Source: Myxococcales bacterium (GTDB taxonomy: Bacteria > Myxococcota_A > SURF-8). Taken from it: a stretch of 36,306 bases of DNA. Shown one piece after another: positions 10,943 to 18,590 of this stretch. The translations under genes were made by a program, and so were the position numbers. The stretch covers positions 1-36,306 of the forward strand of contig QZKR01000055.1 of NCBI GenBank assembly GCA_003598065.1. The letters run 5' to 3'. The notes beneath the pieces were generated by a model that saw only the letters and a list, made by a program, of their open reading frames with translations, was not told the origin of the DNA and did no database searches. The first letter of the stretch is position 1. Each line of letters opens with the position of its first letter.

Positions 10943-11663
10943 CCGCCGTATCTCCCCCGCCGCCGCTCCTGACGCGGATGCGCTCACCGCCATGATGGCC
11001 GGAATCGGGATGAATGTGGCGGCCAAGCCGGACGTGGACGCTAATATCGAGGACACCCTCTACTTCGCCAGCATCGAAGGCATGGACCGCGACGATCTGC
11101 GCACGCTGTCCTTGGTTACGCAATGGCTCTCCGTTCACCTGCGCAGGCTCAACGCCGACCGGATGGTTCGCTTGATCTCCGCATGTCCTTCCGAGCGTGT
11201 GCGCATCTACTGGAAAGCGGTCGCCGTCTGGCAAGCCAAGGATCGCCGACTGGCGCGCCTTTTATCGGTCTACCGTGGTCCACAGATTGACCTGCTTCCT
11301 TCTGGGACCGACTTCCTGATCAGGCGACGCGGCGAAGACCCTCGCTTCATGGGAGGGCCTCTTCGCGTGCCCGCCGGGACGCTCCGGGAACGCGAGGCGG
11401 ACATCCTCCGTCCGGAAGAGCTTGTCGCCCGTCACCCGGTCTACCGCTGGCGCATTCTTGTGGGGCCGACCTACCGCGCCGACATGCTGGCGTTTCTCGA
11501 ACGCAATCCCGCGCTCTCGGCTTCGGAACTGGCACGGCTGGCCTACGGCTCTTTCGCCACGGCGCATGAGGTGAAGCGGGATTGGAGTACGTTTGCAACG
11601 CCATGCGTGGATGGGCAACCTTCCATTCGCGGAAAGTCCAGCATGGGTCAAGACATCAACTAA
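10932..11663 (+). CDS. Partner protein of the nucleotidyltransferase, unknown family
   Basis: ATG 10932 overlaps the end of the nucleotidyltransferase gene by 11 bases. The 243-residue protein is helical at its N-terminus (ALTAMMAGIGMNV, then a long helical middle around VTQWLSVHLRRLNADRMVRL). Near the C-terminus it has PALSASELARLAYGSFATAHEVKRDW, which looks like a winged-helix/HTH. After KRDW the sequence becomes unlike a natural tail; a one-base shift would instead read LEYVCNAMRGWATFHSRKV, so the end may be frameshifted. I do not recognise the family. An antitoxin or regulator role for the partner is plausible but not shown. Confidence 0.65.
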   Translation: MSYSRRISPAAAPDADALTAMMAGIGMNVAAKPDVDANIEDTLYFASIEGMDRDDLRTLSLVTQWLSVHLRRLNADRMVRLISACPSERVRIYWKAVAVWQAKDRRLARLLSVYRGPQIDLLPSGTDFLIRRRGEDPRFMGGPLRVPAGTLREREADILRPEELVARHPVYRWRILVGPTYRADMLAFLERNPALSASELARLAYGSFATAHEVKRDWSTFATPCVDGQPSIRGKSSMGQDIN

Positions 11664-11693
11664 TGATAACTCGCATATAATCCATTGATTCTT

Positions 11694-11716
11694 AATGGGG
11701 TATCCCCATTTTCTTT
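11694..11716 (+). terminator. Hairpin terminator of the nucleotidyltransferase unit
   Basis: AATGGGG (11694-11700), loop TAT, CCCCATT (11704-11710), then TTCTTT. The stem is perfect at seven pairs and lies 31 bases after the stop at 11663. Confidence 0.6.
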
Positions 11717-11989
11717 CGGCACGTTCTGAGAAACGGTTATGAAGAGGGTTCGTCTTGCGGACTATCCGGACCGGATTTAGCGCTGTTTGCTTGATGGAAG
11801 TTGCGGCGCCTCATCGGTTCCAGTCAGCGCGCGTGCGTGATTTTCGACCGGATCGTCCGGTCGACGGCCGGTTCGCGAAAAAAATAATTCCCCCACAGTC
11901 GGGTTTTTCTGCTAGTTTCATTTCGCTGGTCGTAAGCAGTCAGTAATCAGACAAACAAAAATATTTCTCGGCGGACAGGAGGAGCGGAC
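11717..11989 (+). promoter_or_regulatory. Leader of the DUF4185-like gene
   Basis: No gene is seen here. A strong Shine-Dalgarno, AGGAGGAG at 11977-11984, stands five bases before the ATG at 11990. An inverted motif around GGTCGACGGCCGG near 11860 is noted without function. A promoter could not be fixed by eye. Confidence 0.4.
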
Positions 11990-13870
11990 ATGAGAAAGCT
12001 TCGCGGCTTCGCTAAATGGGGACGGGCGGTCGGCGCCGTGACGATGACGCTCATCGTGGGGCTTACGATGGTGGGTGCTCCACGATGCCAGAGGTCGTTC
12101 AGCTTCGAAAGCCCGCATAACGGAGAGCACTATCTCCAAGACCATCCGGTGACCTTCACCGAAACGCAAGTCAATGCCTTCCCTCTGAAATGGGAAGATG
12201 AATACGACAACGGCAGCGGACTTGTGCGGGAAACGATCTGCGTCGAGCAAGCGACGAACAGTTGCCATCTTTTCTACCGGTCCAACCTCGCCGTGATTAA
12301 CTACGCCTCCACGTCGCATCGCATCATCGCGAGCTACGAGAAGGGGCTCTATACCTACGTTGCAGAGGCGACGATCACCATCGATCCCTATTGCGACGAC
12401 GACGCGGACTGTGTGGGCATGGGCAATGGGCCCTGCCAGCCGGGCAAATGCGACCTTGGAACGAACCTTTGCATTCAGGACGTCCTTCCCGACGGTACGG
12501 TCTGCGGCGGCACGGGTCCTGCCGATCACCAGGTTTGCCGTCACCAGGAATGCATCGACCACCCGCATGAGGCTTGGTCCGACGCCACCGGCGGCGAATT
12601 CACCTCGATCCTCGGCGAAGTGTGGCATGGGATGGATCCGAACAAGCCCGACACTCCCGCCGAACCCGCATGGATGCTGGATTACCTTGAGGTGTCCCAT
12701 CTCCCTATCAATCTTTTCCACGGAACAGACCTGGGAGTGAGCGTTGAGTTCGGCGGCCGCACCATCTTCTATTTCGGCGATACGATGGGCGGTGACGCGG
12801 ACACCTCCGCTTGCGGCGGTTTTCCAGGCCGATGCAACGACATCATGGGCATCGCCAACACGCCGCGCCCGGCCGCCGCGCCTGAACGACTGCTTGTCGA
12901 CATCCTCGAAATTCCGCACAACACAAGCGCAACCGGAAAATATAAGCCGATCACGATTCCCGGCATTCACGACATGCCGGCAGACAACTGGGTGTGGGAC
13001 GACGATACAACCATCGATGGGGGGTTCAACGTTCCGACCGGTGCGATTGCCAGTCGAAAATACGACGAAGCCCCCCCGCCTACGGTCGTTTTCCTTTGGT
13101 ATGGCACCGGTACGTATTTTGAAAAGATACTCCCCTTTGTGGATGTTGTGCCTTCTCGCTCGTGGCTGACCTACAGCACAAACGGCGAGGACTTCCAAGA
13201 AAGCTGCTACTTCGACAGCAATGGGCCTGTCCCGTTTTCCGGGCCGCCGGTGGGCGATTCGACGGTCGGGAACACCAAGTTCGTCCAGGTGTCGGCGGTC
13301 GAAATCGACAACGCCGATTACCTGTTCGAAGAAGAAGACGTGCCCGGTCTGCCGCAGACAGACGATGAGAAGGGATATTTCCTCTTTGGCGCGGGTGATC
13401 CATTCGGAGGCAGCCCGCTCTATCTGGCCTACGTTCCTGCCACGGAACTGTGCCCGGCGGACGGTCAGAAACGCATCCGCTATTACACGGGTTCCTGGGA
13501 CAACTGGTGCGGCGCCAGCGAGCCGTCCTATTGGAGCCCCTGCGAATCGGACGCCATAGGGCTCGCGATGACAACATCCATCAACTTCAGCGAGATTTCC
13601 GTAAAGCTCATCATGGAAGGCGGCCTGGACCGTTTCATCGTGATGACACGCGACATGGTGGGCGCATCCGTGCCGAAAGCAGAGGGTCCCTGGGATACTT
13701 GGCAGTCCTTCGGCGCTCTTCCCGGTTACGGCTATGGCCCTTACATCCTGGATCGTTACGTATACGTGGGTGGCTCCGAGCTAACCTTCTGGACGACAAG
13801 TTGCGTGTGGAATGCGACGAACAATACCCCTTACGGCGTCTATGCCGTGAAGCACGAGATCACGTTCTAG
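11990..13870 (+). CDS. Secreted protein with Cys-rich module and DUF4185-like domain
   Basis: The 626-residue protein has an N-terminal export signal: basic start, then a hydrophobic run to about residue 30 (VTMTLIVGLTMVGAP). The C33 context (GAPRC) is a poor lipobox, so it may be freely secreted. At about 130-190 it has a Cys-rich module (CDDDADC, then CQPGKCDLGTNLC) of the type common in Myxococcota surface proteins. From about 235 onward HGTDLGVSVEFGGRTIFYFGDT matches the start of DUF4185, a predicted beta-propeller related to glycoside hydrolases. The rest is Gly/Trp/Tyr-rich, consistent with propeller blades, ending YGVYAVKHEITF. Substrate is unknown, probably a polysaccharide. Single gene, followed by a strong hairpin. 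Confidence 0.75.
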   Translation: MRKLRGFAKWGRAVGAVTMTLIVGLTMVGAPRCQRSFSFESPHNGEHYLQDHPVTFTETQVNAFPLKWEDEYDNGSGLVRETICVEQATNSCHLFYRSNLAVINYASTSHRIIASYEKGLYTYVAEATITIDPYCDDDADCVGMGNGPCQPGKCDLGTNLCIQDVLPDGTVCGGTGPADHQVCRHQECIDHPHEAWSDATGGEFTSILGEVWHGMDPNKPDTPAEPAWMLDYLEVSHLPINLFHGTDLGVSVEFGGRTIFYFGDTMGGDADTSACGGFPGRCNDIMGIANTPRPAAAPERLLVDILEIPHNTSATGKYKPITIPGIHDMPADNWVWDDDTTIDGGFNVPTGAIASRKYDEAPPPTVVFLWYGTGTYFEKILPFVDVVPSRSWLTYSTNGEDFQESCYFDSNGPVPFSGPPVGDSTVGNTKFVQVSAVEIDNADYLFEEEDVPGLPQTDDEKGYFLFGAGDPFGGSPLYLAYVPATELCPADGQKRIRYYTGSWDNWCGASEPSYWSPCESDAIGLAMTTSINFSEISVKLIMEGGLDRFIVMTRDMVGASVPKAEGPWDTWQSFGALPGYGYGPYILDRYVYVGGSELTFWTTSCVWNATNNTPYGVYAVKHEITF

Positions 13871-13904
13871 GCGCGCGAATTCGCTGCGAATGGTAAACCG
13901 ATCT

Positions 13905-13934
13905 CCCCGCCGGGCTATCGAAAGCCCGGCGGGG
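13905..13934 (+). terminator. Strong hairpin after the DUF4185-like gene
   Basis: A perfect 12-pair stem, CCCCGCCGGGCT with AGCCCGGCGGGG, and a six-base loop. There is no T tract on either side, so it could be a factor-dependent terminator or an mRNA-stabilising hairpin. Confidence 0.5.
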
Positions 13935-14518
13935 GCGGCCTGCCCCTGTCAAGCGATAATCGGACTATTGATCACACAGACCGAGAAACGCTCAGTAAAG
14001 CAATTGGACTCGCTCAATCGGGCGACACCTTCTTCCGATCGGGAGCGATATTCCGGTCGTCGACAACCTATGAGGACCTCATGTATCTGGTGAAGCGCAT
14101 CATCGAGTGTGGAGAGGGATTGCTCGATGACGCGACGGCTCCTCCACCGCCCCTTCGGTCCAATAGGGAAAACGCGGGTAGTGTCAAGATTTTTTCGAAT
14201 TTGGGTAGTGCTATAAACAAATCGATTTCAGATCCAAAAACGACACACTGGGGTCCCAGTATGACGCACCAGGAATTTTTGATCGGGATCGCCGCTTATG
14301 GCTACTAATCCTTTGTCGCGGCGCAACCGTACTTTCTTCCAAGCGCGCGCCGCGCCGGAAGCCTTGCCGGCCGCCCGCCTCGGGGGTACAATGGGCTCGG
14401 ACCGCACCACAACTTGAATTATGCATCGTTATCCCAGGCGTTCGGGAAGCCGCCGCGTGCAATGGCGTGGGGGGATGCTCTTTGCCCCGCGATCCGTAAC
14501 CATGAAATAAGGTGCGAA
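13935..14518. other. Intergenic region with unrecognised open frame
   Basis: A plus-strand frame is open from about 13950 to the stop at 14306-14308, with its only ATGs late (for example 14081). It reads DRETLSKAIGLAQSGDTFF, then EDLMYLVKRIIECGEGLLDD, and looks protein-like until about 14150. I recognise no family, and it may be the remnant of a gene. A short palindrome ACTGGGGTCCCAGT lies at 14246-14259. The rest shows nothing I can name. Confidence 0.3.
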
Positions 14519-15766
14519 ATGAAACGGCTTATTTTCCTGCTCGTGTTCCTTCCGATGGCCGCCGCCCTCTGCATGGGCTGTGATTCAAGCCCCGATTTCG
14601 CCTTTCACGGTGGCGACGCCGCGGACGAGGACAGCCAGACCGATGGCGACGCGATCGACGGCGACGGCCCGGCGGACGGCGACGTTGCTGCGGGTTGTAA
14701 AGAGACCCGTGACGCTGACTACAATTGCGACGGAACACTGGACAGTTGCCACACCGAGACCTACGACGCCCGCGGGAACAGGTTAGCCGAGGAAATCGAC
14801 GAGGGCTGCGACGGAATACCGGATTCCAGGTGCCATGCCTCCACTTACGACGCCAATGGGAACTTTTTGACCTTTCAGGGGGACGACAATTGCGACGGAA
14901 CGCCGGACAAATGCATCTCCCGCACCTACGACGCCAACGGGAACGTCCTGACGCGTCAAAGCGACGATGGCTGCGACGGAACGCCAGATTCTTCTTGCAC
15001 GTCCTACACCTACGACGCCGATGGAAATGTGTTGACCGATCGAAGCGACCGGGACTGCCTCGGAACATATGCGGAATGTAGATCCATGACCTACGACGCC
15101 CGAGGAAACGTGCTGACAAGCCAATGGGATTATGGGTGCGACGGAATGCCGGAGCATTGCTGGTCCAATGCCTACGACGCCAATGGAAATATCCTGACCA
15201 TGCAAAAGGATAGAGATTGCGACGGAACGCCGGAATCTTGCGAGTCTTACACCTACGACGCCAACGGGAACAAGTTGACCGAGCAAACGGACAGCGGTTG
15301 TGACGGAACGCCGGACAAATGCATCTCCCGCACCTACGACGCCCATGGGAACGTGCTTACCGTCCAACAGGATCAAGATTGCGACGGAACGCCAGATTTT
15401 TACTGCACGTCCTACACCTATGATGCCGATGGCAACGAATTGACGTTTCAGGGGGATGAGGGCTGCGACGGAATAGGAGATTCCTGCCACTCCTGGACCT
15501 ACGACGCCGACGGGAACACCCTGACCGACGAGGAGTATTATGATTGCGGCAGGACGCCTTCCCGTAGCAAATGCATATCCTATACCTACGACGCAGACGG
15601 CAACAAACTGACTTACCGGGTGAATAGCGGATGCGACGAAACACCAGACTTTTGCCGAGCCTGGGCCTACGACGCCGATGGGAACGAGCTGACCGAACAA
15701 GAGGACAACAATTGCGACGGAGTGCTGGAGGCTTGCTCGACCCGGGTCTACGAGTGCGCTGAATGA
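14519..15766 (+). CDS. Lipoprotein with 12 hybrid YD / thrombospondin-3-like repeats
   Basis: A 415-residue predicted lipoprotein. The signal peptide MKRLIFLLVFLPMAAALCMG ends at C21. A short acidic linker with DGD motifs follows (TDGDAIDGDGPADGD). The rest is about 12 units of 27-29 residues with the plan YDAxGNxLTxQxDxxCDGTPDxCxSxT. The first half looks like an RHS/YD repeat, the second like a thrombospondin type 3 Asp-rich calcium loop with paired Cys. I expect calcium binding and disulfides, thus an extended surface stalk or adhesin. It is a single gene. DNA of some units is nearly identical (for example around 14897 and 15301), which favours recombination between units. The role is inferred. 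Confidence 0.8.
   Translation: MKRLIFLLVFLPMAAALCMGCDSSPDFAFHGGDAADEDSQTDGDAIDGDGPADGDVAAGCKETRDADYNCDGTLDSCHTETYDARGNRLAEEIDEGCDGIPDSRCHASTYDANGNFLTFQGDDNCDGTPDKCISRTYDANGNVLTRQSDDGCDGTPDSSCTSYTYDADGNVLTDRSDRDCLGTYAECRSMTYDARGNVLTSQWDYGCDGMPEHCWSNAYDANGNILTMQKDRDCDGTPESCESYTYDANGNKLTEQTDSGCDGTPDKCISRTYDAHGNVLTVQQDQDCDGTPDFYCTSYTYDADGNELTFQGDEGCDGIGDSCHSWTYDADGNTLTDEEYYDCGRTPSRSKCISYTYDADGNKLTYRVNSGCDETPDFCRAWAYDADGNELTEQEDNNCDGVLEACSTRVYECAE
14715..15750 (+). repeat. Tandem in-frame repeats of 81-87 bp
   Basis: About 12 units, each with GAYTGCGACGGAACGCC-like and CCTACGACGCC-like cores. Two units (near 14897 and near 15301) share a long identical stretch, GACGGAACGCCGGACAAATG and onward. 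Period follows the protein repeat. Confidence 0.85.
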
Positions 15767-15905
15767 AAGGGTGGGCGGGTGGCCGGCATGGAAAAAGCAG
15801 GATGGGCAATTTTTGGGGCCAGATTTTCCCCCGGCGCGAAAATCGACAACGTACCAGTTGTTCCCGCGAAGCTCTCCGGCAGAAACGTCCGCTTTTGAGC
15901 CATAA

Positions 15906-16742
15906 GGATTACAGTACGGAAGCAACCTAACCGCTGTTCCCCGCCCCATCCTGCGCGAGTTGATTCTGAAGTGGGCGGCGAAAGTCTTCCCAAGGGACAT
16001 TCCCGAAATCCTGGTGGTCGACGCGTGCAAGGAGCCCATCGGCTACACGCTCGGTTCCGCCATCACTCTGGTGGTCTCGGCCCAATACGACCGCAGCTAC
16101 GTCTTCGGGGACTACCGCGTCTATATGGGTCCCGTGGACGACGTTGAATGAGGAGGAGGCCGCAGAGCGTGGTTTTCTGTTGCCCGAAGAGCAACGCACC
16201 GGCCATTCCATCACCGATGGTCTGGCTTGGGTACTGCGGGGTCGAATTCTCCATATCGCTCGCATTGACGAATCGTCGCTGGCCAGCCGTGGTCACGACC
16301 CCCTCAACGACGAAGGCCGCAAGAAGATTCTGGCCGACATCTTCCATGCTCCATTCATGAAGCTCTTCACGACCTGCAAAACACCTCCTTCCGAAGCCGA
16401 GACCATTACCGCATTCGCTAAGTTCTATGGAGAGGTTTCGAAGACGGCGTTGACCCGCACCGAAGGCGACATCAGACCAACGTCGATCGCCTGGCCGACC
16501 TCAATCTCCAGATTCAGCAGGCCTTGAACACCTTGGTTCATCAGCGCGAGCAGCTTCGGTTGCTCAGACTTGCCGTCAACGAGAAGTGCGCCAAGACGGA
16601 AGCCAACATCGAGCGCATCGGACGACAGCTTCATCGCCTCGTTGGTCCGCGCATTGAGTCCATTACCACCAGCGAGAGGGAACTGATACAACGACGAAAA
16701 CCCTTACGTACAATGGATTGCACGAACGCCGGAGACGGATAG
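15906..16742 (+). pseudogene. Decayed gene with two compensating frameshifts
   Basis: Three adjoining frames read as one protein. Part A (15906-16151) ends YVFGDYRVYMGPVDDVE. Part B (from about 16144, shifted +1) reads NEEEAAERGFLLPEEQRTGHS and continues to TALTRTEGD near 16465. Part C, back in the frame of A, reads HQTNVDRLADLNLQIQQAL and a coiled coil to the stop at 16740-16742. A and C share a frame, so the two shifts cancel. There is no good start codon for A, so the 5' end is also missing. I recognise no family. It could be a pseudogene or an intact gene with sequencing errors. Confidence 0.45.
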
Positions 16743-16960
16743 ATCCGAGGAATTCCGAAACGTCAAGAGTTCCGTCTTTCCAAGATCGTCCGGTCCCGGC
16801 CCCCGGTGGCCCGGACGCCGCCGAAACGTTTTTAAAACGGTAGGAATTGTGATATCGTCCCGCTGAATTTGGTCGGCGCCATGCGGCCCGATGCCGCCTA
16901 CCGGCGAATCGCCGGGCGCGAGGGGCGCCGCACCGATGATCCTCAAATAGCGAGGCGTCC

Positions 16961-18547
16961 ATGTCGAAAAAAAACCAGACCGCTCGCGCCGTCGCGACCG
17001 TCTTTTTTCTGCTGCTCGCCCTTTGGCTCACGGCGGGTTGCGCGGACACCGGTTCGGGCGGGCCGGGCGGCGGCGATGCGGACGGTCCGGCGGACGGCGA
17101 CGCGGCGGATGGCGAGGCGGACGGCGACAACGACGGAGACGCCGACGAGGCGGAGCCGGAGCAGGTCCCCCATTTCATCTGGCCCCGCTGCGACGGGATA
17201 CACGCCGAGCCGACGCTCGCGGAGAAGGCGGCCGCCTTCGACCGGCTCGCCCGCGAGCGGCACATCGCGCCGGACGGCCTGCTGCGGAATGTCTACCTGA
17301 CCGAGGACCTGGGCGAGGTCGATCACTGGCTCCACGCGCCCAACACGATCCTCTGGAGCGGCATCTACCTGGCTTCCCAAGCTTTGCGTTACGCCGTGAC
17401 GGGGGACCCGGAGGCGCAGGAGAACGCCCGGCGGATCGTCGGCGGCCTGCGCGACCTGACGGCCGTGACGGGCCGCTCGGGCCTCTACGGCCGTTCGATG
17501 ATCCGGCCCGGCGTCCCCTACAATCCGGTCCCCGCGGACGCCCCGACCTGGGCCGACTCCGAGGCGCCGGGCTACGAGGGCTGGCGCTTCAACTTCGACG
17601 TCAGCCAGGACGGCTACGCGGGTCTGATGTTCGGCTACAGCGCGGCGCTCCGGCACTTCGACGACGCGGCGCTGCTGGCGGACGTCCGGGGCCGCGTGCG
17701 CGAGGTGGTCGATCACCTGATCTCCAACGGTTTGCAGATCATCGACATCACCGGCGAGGTGACGGAGCACGGCCGGGTCTTCCATTCCGCCCTGGACAAC
17801 TTCCCCGGCTTCAACGCCATGCTCGCCTCAAGCTGGGTGAAGGTCGGGCAGTCGGTCCTGGACGATCCCCGGCTGGACGATTTCTACTACGGCTGCCTGA
17901 TGCGGATGCGGGAGGACGTCGAGTGCCCGGACTTCGAGGATGAATTCGCGGTGGACGCCTTTCACCTGACGTCCTACATCGCCAGCATGGAGGAGCGGCT
18001 GTACCTGTTCATCCCCAACTGCCAGTACAACATCGATAATTTCGACATGTGCTACCAGGCGATGTACCCGCTGGCGACGCGCGAAGAGGACCCGGAGCTG
18101 GCCGGGCGTCTGCGCGGCGTCCTGGCTGCGAACATGTATCACAACGCGGAGCCGAACCACATCGACATCCCGACGGTCGGCAACACCTTTTTCACGTTCG
18201 CCTACGCGGCCCTGACCGGGCGCGGACCGGACGAGGACGCCGTATTGAAGGACGGCGTGGAGCGGGCCGTCTGCACCCTCAAGGAGTTCCCGGCGCGGAA
18301 GTTCCGGCGCCATATTCCGGCGGGACGGCAGGAGTCCGTCTGCACCAACCGCATGGGCCGCCACAACGCGGCCGAGCCGATCCCGCTGTCCGAATACGAC
18401 TTCGACAATTACCTGTGGCGCCTGGACTTCTACGAGATCAACCCCGAGGAGGTCTTGGAAGACCAGCGCCTGGTCTACTCCCCGGAGGACTACCTGATGG
18501 CGTACTGGATGGGCCGGCATCACGGCCTCCTCACGGAGGACATGTGA
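16961..18547 (+). CDS. DGD-linker lipoprotein with alpha/alpha-toroid-like domain
   Basis: A 528-residue protein. The signal sequence has a clear lipobox (LTAGC, C27), followed by about 45 residues of Gly/Asp/Ala linker with DGD and DGE repeats. The body (about 70-528) is mostly helical with recurring aromatic and Gly-rich turns: WLHAPNTILWSGIYLASQAL, RFNFDVSQDGYAGLMFGYSAAL, NFPGFNAMLASSWVKVG, NCQYNIDNFDMCYQAMYPLA. This resembles (alpha/alpha)6 barrels of glycosidases and lyases, but I cannot name a family. It is followed after 43 bases by the GH36-like gene, and both start with lipoprotein signals, so they probably form an operon for sugar or glycan breakdown at the cell surface. Confidence 0.75.
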   Translation: MSKKNQTARAVATVFFLLLALWLTAGCADTGSGGPGGGDADGPADGDAADGEADGDNDGDADEAEPEQVPHFIWPRCDGIHAEPTLAEKAAAFDRLARERHIAPDGLLRNVYLTEDLGEVDHWLHAPNTILWSGIYLASQALRYAVTGDPEAQENARRIVGGLRDLTAVTGRSGLYGRSMIRPGVPYNPVPADAPTWADSEAPGYEGWRFNFDVSQDGYAGLMFGYSAALRHFDDAALLADVRGRVREVVDHLISNGLQIIDITGEVTEHGRVFHSALDNFPGFNAMLASSWVKVGQSVLDDPRLDDFYYGCLMRMREDVECPDFEDEFAVDAFHLTSYIASMEERLYLFIPNCQYNIDNFDMCYQAMYPLATREEDPELAGRLRGVLAANMYHNAEPNHIDIPTVGNTFFTFAYAALTGRGPDEDAVLKDGVERAVCTLKEFPARKFRRHIPAGRQESVCTNRMGRHNAAEPIPLSEYDFDNYLWRLDFYEINPEEVLEDQRLVYSPEDYLMAYWMGRHHGLLTEDM

Positions 18548-18590
18548 GGTCCGGCCGCCCTCGCCCCACCCACCAAGAAAGACCGCCGAA

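Noticed and set aside
14715..15750. Regularly spaced repeats that might suggest a CRISPR array
   Set aside because: Units are contiguous, in frame, and vary at codon positions; they encode protein repeats, with no constant repeat plus unique spacers.
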